This document shows, in pieces, positions 42,542-51,068 of a stretch of 56,229 nucleotides of DNA. The stretch is taken from NCBI GenBank assembly GCA_015067605.1, contig SVME01000003.1, positions 1 through 56,229 of the forward strand. Reading direction: 5' to 3'. The stretch's first letter is position 1, and each line of letters opens with the position of its first letter. Source of the stretch: Oscillospiraceae bacterium (GTDB lineage Bacteria; Bacillota; Clostridia; Oscillospirales; Oscillospiraceae). The translations under genes and the position numbers were made by a program. Below the pieces are notes generated by a model that saw only the letters and a list, made by a program, of their open reading frames with translations, searched no databases and was not told the DNA's origin.

Positions 42542-43480
42542 TCAGAAAATCCAGATTCCAAAAGCTCTCATAATGATATACGCCGTGTAAGCAGCGTAAA
42601 TCAAAACGCAAATTGCACCCTCGATTCTGCTGGTCCTTTTCTTGGTGATGGCGAACAGCAGCATCAGTGCGGACACGCCAATCAGGATGGCCGTATCGAT
42701 GAAGAAGGAACCTTCGGCGTTCATGGGCTTGATTACGCCCGCCATGCCAAGGATGAACAAGATGTTGAAAATGCACGAGCCCACAGCATTGCCCATGGCA
42801 ATGCCGGAATCGCCCTTCTTCGCAGCTACAACAGACGTGACCAGCTCCGGCAGAGAAGTGCCGATAGCAACCACCGTCAGACCCACAAGCGTTTCCCCCA
42901 TGCCCAGCGTGATGGCAATCGTCCTTGCGCTGTTCACCACCAGCTGGCCGCCGCCAATAATCGCCGCAGCGCCTGCTACAATAAAGATAATACTCTTCGG
43001 CCAAGACAGCAGCTTTTGCTCAGCTTCCTCAACACGATTCTTCAATGCGCTTCTAATCAGAATGAACATATAGGCCGCGAGCAGAAGCAGCAGAATCACG
43101 GCATCCAGACGGCTGAGATTACCATCCAGAAGCATCACAAGCAACGCAGCGGTGATGCCAATGTTGACAGGCATATCCCGTGTCAGAACAGCGTTATCCG
43201 TAACCACAGGCAGAATGATTGAAGAAATACCAACCACCATCAGTAGATTAAAAATATTGGAACCAATCACGTTTCCAAGGGAAATTCCGTTATCGCCGGC
43301 AAGGCTTGCGGAGATACTCACCGCCGCCTCAGGCAGGCTGGTTCCCAAAGAAACCACGGTCAAACCGATAATCAGCGATGGCACCTTCAGCTTGCCGGCA
43401 ACGGAAGATGCGCCGTCAACAAAGAAATCCGCGCCCTTAACCAATAGGACAAAGCCGATGATAAGCAAAATATACTCCAA
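42542..43480 (-). CDS. Calcium/sodium antiporter (YrbG-like, CaCA family)
   Basis: A 312-residue membrane protein with two inverted halves, each carrying the alpha-repeat of Na+/Ca2+ exchangers: GTSLPEAAVSISAS...GNVIGSNIFN and GTSLPELVTSVVAA...GNAVGSCIFN. The acidic and Asn/Ser residues in these repeats bind the cations. About ten helices are predicted. The start is TTG at 43480: AGGAG lies eight bases before it and the protein then begins EYILLIIGFVLLVKGADFFV, matching the family N-terminus. A longer frame without a ribosome binding site is rejected. It is expressed alone from a near-consensus promoter. Confidence 0.92.
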   Translation of the reverse strand: MEYILLIIGFVLLVKGADFFVDGASSVAGKLKVPSLIIGLTVVSLGTSLPEAAVSISASLAGDNGISLGNVIGSNIFNLLMVVGISSIILPVVTDNAVLTRDMPVNIGITAALLVMLLDGNLSRLDAVILLLLLAAYMFILIRSALKNRVEEAEQKLLSWPKSIIFIVAGAAAIIGGGQLVVNSARTIAITLGMGETLVGLTVVAIGTSLPELVTSVVAAKKGDSGIAMGNAVGSCIFNILFILGMAGVIKPMNAEGSFFIDTAILIGVSALMLLFAITKKRTSRIEGAICVLIYAAYTAYIIMRAFGIWIF

Positions 43481-43517
43481 ATCAATTCTCCTTTTCTTTT
43501 GAATCCTACATCTTCCA

Positions 43518-43546
43518 AATATATCACCGCAAACCGACCTTGTCAA
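43518..43546 (-). promoter_or_regulatory. Sigma-A promoter of the antiporter gene
   Basis: On the minus strand, TTGACA and TATATT are separated by 17 bases, about 38 bases before the TTG start. Confidence 0.75.
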
Positions 43547-43621
43547 GATTCGAATCCCCCCGAGGGTTGGCCAAAAATCCGCCCAAGGGGCAATATCACT
43601 TGCGCAAGTTCTACCGGACAA

Positions 43622-43652
43622 AAATCGCCACCCAAAACAGGTGGCGATTTTA
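43622..43652 (-). terminator. Terminator of ppdK
   Basis: A perfect 12-bp stem AAAATCGCCACC / GGTGGCGATTTT with a 7-base loop, 10 bases past the stop; on the minus strand it is followed by TTTTTGTCC. Confidence 0.88.
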
Positions 43653-43662
43653 TTGTTAGGAA

Positions 43663-46287
43663 TTAGCCCTTAATAGCAGCCTGGGCGGCAGCGAGGCGGG
43701 CGATGGGCACACGGAAGGGAGAGCAGGACACGTAGTCCAGGCCAATCTTATGGCAGAACTCGACGGACACAGGGTCGCCGCCGTGCTCGCCGCAGATGCC
43801 GTAATGCAGATTCTTGCCGCTGGCCTTACCCTTAGCGACAGCCATCTCCATCAGCATACCGACACCGTTCTGGTCCAGCTTCGCGAAGGGATCGCTCTCG
43901 TAAATCTTGGACTCATAGTAGGCGCTCAGGAACTTACCGGCGTCGTCACGGCTAAAGCCGAAGGTCATCTGAGTCAGGTCATTGGTACCGAAGCAGAAGA
44001 ACTCAGCCTCCTTCGCAACCTCGTCAGCAGTCAGGCAAGCACGGGGAATCTCAATCATGGTACCAACCTCATACTTCAGCTCGATGCCGGCAGCGGCAAT
44101 CTCAGCGTCAGCAGTGGCCACGACCACGTTCTTAACGTACTTCAGCTCCTTCACGTCGCCAACCAGAGGAATCATAATCTCGGGAACCATGGTCCAGTCG
44201 GGATGATTCTTCTTGGTGTTGATGGCGGCACGGATGACAGCCTTGGTCTGCATGGCAGCAATCTCGGGGTAGGTGACGCTCAGACGGCAGCCACGGTGAC
44301 CCATCATGGGGTTGAACTCATGCAGAGAGGAGATGATATCCTTAATCTGCTGGACAGTCTTACCCTGCGTTGCAGCCAGAGCAGCAATGTCCTCCTCGGT
44401 GGTGGGCACGAACTCATGCAGCGGGGGATCCAGGAAACGGATGCAGACGGGCTGACCCTCCATGGCCTCGTACAGGCCCTCAAAGTCGGCCTGCTGCATG
44501 GGCATAATCTTAGCCAGAGCGGCCTCACGCTCCTCGACAGTGTCGGAGCAAATCATCTCACGGAAAGCACCGATACGGCCTTCCTCGAAGAACATATGCT
44601 CGGTACGGCACAGGCCGATGCCCTCGGCACCCAGCTGACGAGCCTTAATGGCGTCACGGGGAGAGTCGGCGTTGGTGCGAACCTTCAGAGTACGATACTC
44701 GTCAGCCCATGCCATGATACGACCAAACTCGCCGGCAATCTCAGCTTCCTTGGTCTCGATGATGCCGTCGTAGATATTACCGGTGGAGCCGTCCAGGCTC
44801 AGCCAATCGCCTTCCACGAAGGTCTTACCGGCCAGAGTGAACTTCTTGTTCTCCTCGTCCATGTTGATCTCAGTGCAGCCGGAAACGCAGCAGGTGCCCA
44901 TACCACGGGCAACAACAGCAGCGTGAGAGGTCATACCGCCACGGACAGTCAGGATGCCCTGTGCAGCCATCATGCCCTCGATATCCTCAGGGCTGGTCTC
45001 CAGACGAACCAGAACCACCTTCTCACCACGCTCAGCCCAAGTCTTGGCATCCTCAGCGGTAAAGACGATTCTGCCGCAAGCTGCACCGGGGGAAGCGGGC
45101 AGAGCCTTGCCGACGGGGGTAGCAGCCTTCAGAGCCTTGGGGTCGAACTGGGGATGCAGCAGGGTGTCCAGGTTACGGGGATCGATCATGGCAACAGCCT
45201 TCTTCTCGTCAATCATACCCTCGTCCACCAGGTCGCAGGCAATCTTCAGAGCGGCGGGAGCAGTACGCTTGCCGTTACGGGTCTGGAGCATGTACAGCTT
45301 ACCGTTCTCAACGGTGAACTCCATGTCCTGCATATCACGGTAGTGGTTCTCCAGAATCTGGCAGACGTTCTGGAACTGAGCGAATGCCTCGGGGAACTTC
45401 TCAGCCATCTCGGAGATGGGCATGGGAGTACGAACGCCGGCAACCACGTCTTCGCCCTGCGCATTGGTCAGGAACTCGCCCATCAGGCCACGCTTACCGG
45501 TAGCAGGATCACGGGTGAATGCAACGCCGGTGCCGCAGTCGTCGCCCATGTTGCCGAAGGCCATGGACTGGACGTTAACGGCAGTACCCCAAGAGTAGGG
45601 GATATCGTTCTCACGGCGGTAGATGTTAGCACGGGGGTTGTCCCAGCTGCGGAAAACAGCCTGAACTGCACCCATCAGCTGCTCCTTGGGATCGGAGGGG
45701 AAGTCGGTGCCCAGCTTAGCCTTATACTCAGCCTTGAACTGGCCAGCCAGCTCCTGCAGATCCTCGGCAGTCAGCTCCACGTCCTGAGTGACGCCTCTCT
45801 TCTCCTTCATTTCGTCGATCAGAACCTCGAAGTACTTCTTGCCGACTTCCATAACGACGTCGGAGTACATCTGGATAAAACGACGGTAGCAGTCCCAAGC
45901 CCAACGGGGATTGCCGGACTTAGCGGCCATAACAGCAACAACATCCTCGTTCAGACCCAGGTTCAGGATGGTATCCATCATACCGGGCATGGAGGCGCGG
46001 GCGCCGGAACGGACGGAGACCAGCAGAGGATTCTCCTTGTCACCGAACTTCTTGCCGGTGATGGCTTCCAGCTTGTCAACGTACTCCATGATTTCGGCCT
46101 GAATATCGTCGTTGATCTTCCGGCCGTCCTCGTAGTACTGGGTGCAGGCCTCGGTGGAGATGGTGAAGCCCTGAGGAACAGGCAGGCCAATGTTGGTCAT
46201 TTCGGCCAGATTGGCACCCTTGCCGCCCAGCAGCTCACGCATAGAGCCGTTGCCTTCGGTGAACAGGTAAACATACTTGTGAGACAT
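43663..46287 (-). CDS. ppdK: Pyruvate, phosphate dikinase
   Basis: An 874-residue enzyme, the standard family length. The N-terminal nucleotide-binding domain begins YVYLFTEGNGSMRELLGGKG. The central swivelling domain carries the phosphohistidine in GGMTSHAAVVARGMG. The C-terminal PEP/pyruvate barrel has FGTNDLTQMTFG and CGEHGGDP. It interconverts pyruvate + ATP + phosphate with PEP + AMP + pyrophosphate, in glycolysis or gluconeogenesis of anaerobes. The start at 46287 is chosen because AAAGGGG precedes it and the family N-terminus begins here; the reading frame is open further upstream but crosses the promoter. It is monocistronic. Confidence 0.97.
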   Translation of the reverse strand: MSHKYVYLFTEGNGSMRELLGGKGANLAEMTNIGLPVPQGFTISTEACTQYYEDGRKINDDIQAEIMEYVDKLEAITGKKFGDKENPLLVSVRSGARASMPGMMDTILNLGLNEDVVAVMAAKSGNPRWAWDCYRRFIQMYSDVVMEVGKKYFEVLIDEMKEKRGVTQDVELTAEDLQELAGQFKAEYKAKLGTDFPSDPKEQLMGAVQAVFRSWDNPRANIYRRENDIPYSWGTAVNVQSMAFGNMGDDCGTGVAFTRDPATGKRGLMGEFLTNAQGEDVVAGVRTPMPISEMAEKFPEAFAQFQNVCQILENHYRDMQDMEFTVENGKLYMLQTRNGKRTAPAALKIACDLVDEGMIDEKKAVAMIDPRNLDTLLHPQFDPKALKAATPVGKALPASPGAACGRIVFTAEDAKTWAERGEKVVLVRLETSPEDIEGMMAAQGILTVRGGMTSHAAVVARGMGTCCVSGCTEINMDEENKKFTLAGKTFVEGDWLSLDGSTGNIYDGIIETKEAEIAGEFGRIMAWADEYRTLKVRTNADSPRDAIKARQLGAEGIGLCRTEHMFFEEGRIGAFREMICSDTVEEREAALAKIMPMQQADFEGLYEAMEGQPVCIRFLDPPLHEFVPTTEEDIAALAATQGKTVQQIKDIISSLHEFNPMMGHRGCRLSVTYPEIAAMQTKAVIRAAINTKKNHPDWTMVPEIMIPLVGDVKELKYVKNVVVATADAEIAAAGIELKYEVGTMIEIPRACLTADEVAKEAEFFCFGTNDLTQMTFGFSRDDAGKFLSAYYESKIYESDPFAKLDQNGVGMLMEMAVAKGKASGKNLHYGICGEHGGDPVSVEFCHKIGLDYVSCSPFRVPIARLAAAQAAIKG

Positions 46288-46372
46288 TTGTATACCCCTT
46301 TCTTTCATCAAGAGCGTGTATATTTCGCTCGAATATTTTGCATATTTGGATCGTTTCCATTTTTGCGTGGAT

Positions 46373-46401
46373 AGTATACCACGTCCGGCAGGAAAAAGCA
46401 A
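46373..46401 (-). promoter_or_regulatory. Promoter of ppdK
   Basis: On the minus strand, TTGCTT and TATACT are separated by 17 bases, about 86 bases before the ATG. Confidence 0.62.
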
Positions 46402-46513
46402 ATATATTTCGGTTTTTTGTGCAGATTTTTGCAATTTTGACGATTTGACTTGGAAGCGGTTTAGCGTACATCTCTCCATTGCGGACATTTGTGCTCACCC
46501 TGCGCAATTCAAC

Positions 46514-46542
46514 TTGACATTATTTAACAGGGATGATATACT
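46514..46542 (+). promoter_or_regulatory. Consensus sigma-A promoter for the zinc-ribbon membrane protein
   Basis: TTGACA and TATACT separated by 17 bases; the transcript would start about 27 bases before the ATG. Confidence 0.82.
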
Positions 46543-46575
46543 GATAAAAAAATTGACGCAAGGAGGTACAATATA

Positions 46576-47622
46576 ATGTATTGTCCCAACTGTGGCGGTG
46601 CCAACGCAGACTCTTACGGCCACTGTACCCACTGCGGCGCTAAGCTTCCCGCCGACCACTATCAGCCGTCGGCACGCCCTTCTCGGGATGCCATGCTGGC
46701 CCAGTCCCGCCCCACCGCCGCCGTCCCTACGCTGGCGGAACAGGAAACCGTAGTCTACAAAAGCATCCAGAATCTTTGCACCGGGCCGGTATTCATCGTT
46801 GCGCTGATTTGCTACTGCGCATCCGTCATCTCGCAGCTCATCGACATCAATTCCTTCAATCTTCTGGCGCAGCTGGATTTTGGTAGCGGCTCCAGCGCAG
46901 TGTTTGGACATGCAACAGACGAAATAACGGACTTCTTTTCCGGCTACCTTTCCGGCTTCATGTTCCTACTCATGATCCCCGGCATCCTCACTGCCGTGGG
47001 CTTGGTCATCACCTTCTTCAGCGCCCAGAGCTATCGGGAATCCGGTAAAATTTCTGCAGTGGGTCTGCGCATCATTTGGGTGCTGCAGATCATCTCGCTG
47101 GTCTTTATCTGCCTTCTGACCCTCATGGTCATATTCATCCTTATGATTCCCTTGCTGGGTTCTGACGGTGACGGCCTGGTAATGTTCTTGTTTTTGATTA
47201 TTGTCGGAGCGCTGGGCCTCAGTATCACCTACTCTGCCTTCACGATCAAGACCATCTCTACCGCCATGCATACGTTGGACACCGGCGTGCCCGATTCCGG
47301 CGTGTCCGGCTTTGTGGGCGTAATGTGCTGCATCAGCGGCGCCAGCTCCGTTTTCTCCGCCCTCGGCACCATGAACATCTATTTTAATCTCTCCGGCTTC
47401 GCAAGCGGCGCAGCAATGATTCTGTTTGGCGTAATGATTTTCCAGTATAAGAACCTTATGTCCTCTCTGGAGGCTATGTCTTACAGCACACCAACCTTTT
47501 CAGCTACGCCCAGCTACTCCTCCACCGGCTACTCCCCTGCACCAAGCAGACCGGAGCCCCCCGCCAGTGGATACATTCCCACATGGAAGCGTATCCAAAT
47601 GGAAGAAGAGAATAACCGCTAA
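46576..47622 (+). CDS. Zinc-ribbon membrane protein of unknown function
   Basis: A 348-residue protein that starts with a zinc ribbon (MYCPNCGG...CTHCGAKLP), followed by a roughly 40-residue linker and five or six transmembrane helices between about 75 and 300 (for example FMFLLMIPGILTAVGLVITF and IIWVLQIISLVFICLLTLMV). The C-terminal tail is Ser/Tyr/Pro-rich. The family is common in Firmicutes, but I know of no assigned function. AGGAGG precedes the ATG and a strong promoter and terminator enclose the gene. It is the last cellular gene before the phage head module. Confidence 0.85.
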   Translation: MYCPNCGGANADSYGHCTHCGAKLPADHYQPSARPSRDAMLAQSRPTAAVPTLAEQETVVYKSIQNLCTGPVFIVALICYCASVISQLIDINSFNLLAQLDFGSGSSAVFGHATDEITDFFSGYLSGFMFLLMIPGILTAVGLVITFFSAQSYRESGKISAVGLRIIWVLQIISLVFICLLTLMVIFILMIPLLGSDGDGLVMFLFLIIVGALGLSITYSAFTIKTISTAMHTLDTGVPDSGVSGFVGVMCCISGASSVFSALGTMNIYFNLSGFASGAAMILFGVMIFQYKNLMSSLEAMSYSTPTFSATPSYSSTGYSPAPSRPEPPASGYIPTWKRIQMEEENNR

Positions 47623-47627
47623 TCCCC

Positions 47628-47669
47628 AACGGGAAGCAGACCATCCGGTTTGCTTCCCGTTTCTTTTTT
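47628..47669 (+). terminator. Terminator of the zinc-ribbon membrane protein gene
   Basis: Stem AACGGGAAGCA / TGCTTCCCGTT with a 13-base loop, followed by TCTTTTTT, 6 bases past the stop. Confidence 0.88.
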
Positions 47670-47775
47670 ATCCATCTTTCCATTCAGATTTTTTTACACA
47701 TTTCGCAGAGGAAGGGCAGCGAAAAAAAGAAAAGGTTTGGTCGAATAAAAATTTTTTTCTTAAATTTTCATTTTT

Positions 47776-47803
47776 GTTGCACCTTCGGGTGCAACTTTTT
47801 TTT
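47776..47803 (+). terminator. UUCG-tetraloop terminator before the phage module
   Basis: GTTGCACC-TTCG-GGTGCAAC followed by eight T, ending 33 bases before the first phage gene. No gene lies between it and the previous terminator, so it may attenuate transcription entering the head module. No promoter was recognised between it and the start codon. Confidence 0.85.
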
Positions 47804-47836
47804 GATTTTTCAGTACGGGTGAAAGGGAGGAGGAAT

Positions 47837-48145
47837 ATGTGCGATGGAACATTAAAAAAACGCATCCGCTCCGGCACCATACGCCGCAAGGACGTGGTTC
47901 GCCGGATGGCAGAGCTGGCCTTCGGTAAGGCCAACGACTGCGTTCGGCTGGTTCTGGAGGACGAGCCGGCAGTGGACAAGCTGGACCTGAGCCTGCTGTC
48001 CGAGGTCAAGCGCAACGACAAGGGCACAGTGGAAATCAAGCTGATTGACCGGCTTCGGGCATTGGAGCAGCTGGCACAGACCGCTGGTCAGGACGAGGGG
48101 GACATGGCGTCCTTCCTGCAGGCACTACAAGGGGAGGAACCATGA
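47837..48145 (+). CDS. Putative small terminase subunit
   Basis: A 102-residue, mainly helical and charged protein (KKRIRSGTIRRKDVVRRMAE at the start) that directly precedes and overlaps the large terminase gene by four bases (ATGA). The position, size and charge fit a small terminase subunit or a terminase-linked DNA-binding protein, but I see no diagnostic motif. The start at 47837 follows GGAGGAGG; the frame is open further upstream across the terminator and those codons are rejected. Confidence 0.65.
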   Translation: MCDGTLKKRIRSGTIRRKDVVRRMAELAFGKANDCVRLVLEDEPAVDKLDLSLLSEVKRNDKGTVEIKLIDRLRALEQLAQTAGQDEGDMASFLQALQGEEP

Positions 48146-49395
48146 GCTATCAGCGATTCTCTGACAAACAGCGCACCGTTCTAAGCTGGTGGATGCCCAG
48201 CAGTCCCCATCACGGCATGGAGGCCATCGTCTGCGATGGGGCAGTGAGGTCGGGGAAAACTCTGGCCATGGGACTGTCCTTCTTTCTGTGGGGGATGACC
48301 TGCTTCGACGGTCAGCGCTTTGGCGTTTGCGGCAAAACCATTTCCTCGCTGCGGCGCAACGTGCTGTCGGAGATCCTGCCACGGATGGAGCGGCTGGGCG
48401 CTGTCTGGAAGGAGCGGCGGTCGGAGAACATGGTGACGGTGACCTTTCGGGGTCACCAGAACCAGTTCTACATCTTCGGCGGCCGGGACGAAAGCTCCGC
48501 CAGTCTGATCCAGGGCATCACCTTTGCTGGCATCCTGCTGGATGAGGTGGCGCTGATGCCTCAGTCCTTCGTGGAGCAGGCCTGCGCCCGCTGCTCCGTG
48601 GCCGGTTCACGGCTCTGGTTCAACTGCAATCCCGCCGGCCCCAGCCACTGGTTCTACACAACTTGGATCCAAGAGGCGGAGCAGCGGAACTGCCTGCGAC
48701 TTCACTTCACCATGGAGGACAATCCCTCACTCACCGAAGCCATTCGACAACGGTACAAAAGGCTGTACACCGGTGTGTTTTATCGGCGGTTCATTCTGGG
48801 GCAGTGGGCACAGGCGGAGGGGCGAGTCTACGATTTCTTCGAGCCGGAGATGATCAAACCTGTGCCGGAGGGTCCCTTTGACCAATGGTACATCTCCTGC
48901 GACTACGGTACCGTCAATCCCACCTCCATGGGCCTTTGGGGGCGGTGCGGCGGTATCTGGTATCGGGTACAGGAATTCTATTTCAGCTCCCGCAGCGCCA
49001 TGCGCCAGATGACCGACGAGGAGTATGCCGCAGAGCTTCGGAAGCTGGCTGGCGACCGTAAAATCATGGCGGTCATCGTAGACCCCTCCGCCGCCAGCTT
49101 CATCGAGGTGCTGCGGCGCAAGGGCTGGCGTGTCCGGAAGGCCAGTAACGATGTGCTCTCCGGCATCCGGCTCACCTCCGATGCGCTGAAGGAGGGGCAA
49201 ATCGTGATATGTCAAGGCTGCGCCGACTGCATCCGGGAGATGGATGAATATGTTTGGGATCTGGCCTCCGGTGCCAAGGATCGGGTGAAGAAGGAGCATG
49301 ACCACGCCATGGACGATATGCGCTATTTCGTGGCCACGGTGTTACACGGTAGCAACTCCGGCTTCGCCGCCTGCACCGTAGAACGCAGAAGATAG
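48142..49395 (+). CDS. terL: Phage terminase large subunit
   Basis: A 417-residue packaging motor of the PBSX/SPP1-like type. The N-terminal ATPase has Walker A GAVRSGKT (33-40) and Walker B LLDEVALMP with D134/E135. The C-terminal RNase H-like nuclease has aspartates D254 (in SCDYGTVNP), D314 (in IVDPSAASF) and the late HDHAMDDMRY motif. All catalytic residues are present and the frame is intact, so the protein should be functional. It translocates DNA into the prohead and cuts it. A family A element begins 5 bases after its stop codon. Confidence 0.93.
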   Translation: MSYQRFSDKQRTVLSWWMPSSPHHGMEAIVCDGAVRSGKTLAMGLSFFLWGMTCFDGQRFGVCGKTISSLRRNVLSEILPRMERLGAVWKERRSENMVTVTFRGHQNQFYIFGGRDESSASLIQGITFAGILLDEVALMPQSFVEQACARCSVAGSRLWFNCNPAGPSHWFYTTWIQEAEQRNCLRLHFTMEDNPSLTEAIRQRYKRLYTGVFYRRFILGQWAQAEGRVYDFFEPEMIKPVPEGPFDQWYISCDYGTVNPTSMGLWGRCGGIWYRVQEFYFSSRSAMRQMTDEEYAAELRKLAGDRKIMAVIVDPSAASFIEVLRRKGWRVRKASNDVLSGIRLTSDALKEGQIVICQGCADCIREMDEYVWDLASGAKDRVKKEHDHAMDDMRYFVATVLHGSNSGFAACTVERRR

Positions 49396-49400
49396 AGAGG

Positions 49401-49643
49401 TAAATTATCGTTTAGCACATTAAGCGCCGCAGGCGCTATACCTTCCCCCGGGGGGAAGGTGGCCGAGCGTAAGCGAGGTCGGAAGGGGATGGCGATACCT
49501 GAAATGCAATATCAGGTTTGAAAAGATACAAAAACTATTATGATTCTGCCCGTATTCCCCTTCAGTCACCGCCTTTGGCGGTGACAGCTTCCCCTCGGGG
49601 GAAGCCATGCGGCTTCGCCGCTAGTGCGCTAAACGATAATTTA
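49401..49643. repeat. Family A MITE-like element, type copy (243 bp), between terL and portal genes
   Basis: It is bounded by TAAATTATCGTTTAGC and GCTAAACGATAATTTA, with TA at both outer edges. Internal palindromes include GCGCCGCAGGCGC, CCTTCCCCCGGGGGGAAGG, CACCGCCTTTGGCGGTG and GCGGCTTCGCCGC. The element has no gene. It ends 28 bases before the portal start, leaving that ribosome binding site intact. Confidence 0.9.
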
Positions 49644-49670
49644 CTACAACATTTGAAAGGAGCGAGTAAT

Positions 49671-50801
49671 TTGAAACGCAAACGTAAAAACGGTGGTTCG
49701 GTGGCGGCGGCCTGTCAGCTGCGCAACGGAACTGCCCATCCCTTCACCGACCTGCGAGGCTTCGTGCCGCTGGGGCTGGGAGAGGAACGAATCTACCGGC
49801 AGCTGCGGGAGGCCATCCCCGTTCTGGATGCCGCCATCGGAAAGCTGGTACGGCTTTCCGGAGGATTTCAGGTGACGTGTCCCTCCCACGCTGCCCAGCA
49901 GGCACTGGAGCGCTTCCTTCAAACCGTCCCCTGCGGGCGAGGGCAGTCCGGCTTCGACAGTTTCCTGCGAGGATATCTGGACAGCCTGCTGACCATCGGC
50001 AGAGCCGTTGGCGAAATCGTGGTGGCCGGTGGGCGGGTGCGGGGTATCTGCTGGGGCGATGCCACCCAGATTGAAATTCAGGAAAACGGTAGTCCCATGG
50101 ACATCGTGCTGTGGGGGCCGGACAGCAACGGCAAGTCCCACCCCCTGCCCTATCAGCATCTTCTGCTGCTGACCACCTTAGATCCGGAGCCGGAGCATCC
50201 CTACGGGGTCAGTCTGTTCCGTGGGATGCCCTTTCTTGCGGATATCCTGATGAAAATCTACGCCACCATCGGCACAAACTGGGAGCGGGCCGGCAACATC
50301 CGTTACAGCGTCATCTGCAAGGGTGGCGAGGATATGGATCCGGCGGCAGTGCAGGAGCGGGGCGTTCAGGTGGCGAAGGAATGGGCCAGAGCCATGGAGG
50401 ACGGCAAAAATGGTACCGTCCGTGACTTCGTGGCAGTGGGTGATGTGGAAATCAAGGTCATCGGCGGCGAGGCGCCCATTCTGGATTCCCAGATCCCCGT
50501 CCGGCAAATCCTGGAGCAGCTGGTAGCAAAGACCGGTCTGCCCCCATTCCTGCTGGGACTGAACTGGTCTACCACGGAGCGGATGAGCACCCAGCAGGCG
50601 GATATTTTGACCAGCGAGCTGTGGGCGCTGCGCCGGACGGTGGAGCCGGCGGTGGCAAAAATCTGCCGCACGTTTTTGTCGCTGGAGGGACTGGACGACC
50701 GAGTGGAAATCCTTTGGGACGATATCAGCCTGCAGGATATCACCCAGGAGGCACAGGCGGATCTGTATAAGGCTCAGGCAGAGAAAGCACGAAAATCATA
50801 A
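49671..50801 (+). CDS. Phage portal protein
   Basis: A 376-residue protein in the portal position, between terminase and head protease. It contains LDAAIGKLVRLSGGFQV, a DNA-binding-ring-like middle (LTTLDPEPEHPYGVSLFR, IGTNWERAGNIRYSV) and a C-terminal helical part (AEKARKS end). Residue patterns such as TGLPPFLLGLNWSTTERMS are typical of portal proteins. The start codon is TTG at 49671, eight bases after AAAGGAGCG; the frame is open back into the family A element but that part is repeat sequence. The stop codon TAA (50799-50801) is the first triplet of the next family A element, so the C-terminus may be slightly shortened. Confidence 0.85.
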   Translation: MKRKRKNGGSVAAACQLRNGTAHPFTDLRGFVPLGLGEERIYRQLREAIPVLDAAIGKLVRLSGGFQVTCPSHAAQQALERFLQTVPCGRGQSGFDSFLRGYLDSLLTIGRAVGEIVVAGGRVRGICWGDATQIEIQENGSPMDIVLWGPDSNGKSHPLPYQHLLLLTTLDPEPEHPYGVSLFRGMPFLADILMKIYATIGTNWERAGNIRYSVICKGGEDMDPAAVQERGVQVAKEWARAMEDGKNGTVRDFVAVGDVEIKVIGGEAPILDSQIPVRQILEQLVAKTGLPPFLLGLNWSTTERMSTQQADILTSELWALRRTVEPAVAKICRTFLSLEGLDDRVEILWDDISLQDITQEAQADLYKAQAEKARKS

Positions 50802-51042
50802 ATTATTGTTTAGCGCACTGGCGGCGTAGCCGTATCGCTTCCCCCGAGGGGAAGCTGGCACCGCCGAAGGCGGTGTCTGAAGGGGAATACGGGTAGAAAG
50901 TTATTGGTTTTTGCGTCTTTAAGACTTGCTACTGCATTTCAGGTATCGCCATTCCCCTTCCGGTTCGGGCTTCGCCCGAACCACCTTCCCCCCGGGGGAA
51001 GGTATAGCGCCTGCGGCGCTTAGTAAGCTAAACGATAATTTA
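50799..51042. repeat. Family A MITE-like element (244 bp), between portal and protease genes
   Basis: It is complete, from TAAATTATTGTTTAGCGCACTGG to AAGCTAAACGATAATTTA. Its first triplet serves as the portal stop codon. It ends 26 bases before the protease ATG. Confidence 0.9.
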
Positions 51043-51068
51043 TCTGACCAAATCAAGGAGGTAACAAT

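Noticed and set aside
43750..46374. An 874-codon plus-strand frame opposite ppdK
   Set aside because: It has a composition typical of antisense frames and no family motif; ppdK on the other strand is certain.
47567..47836. N-terminal extension of the small terminase frame
   Set aside because: The extension crosses two terminators and lacks a ribosome binding site; ATG at 47837 has GGAGGAGG.
49518..49670. N-terminal extension of the portal frame
   Set aside because: It is translated family A repeat sequence; the TTG at 49671 has a proper ribosome binding site.
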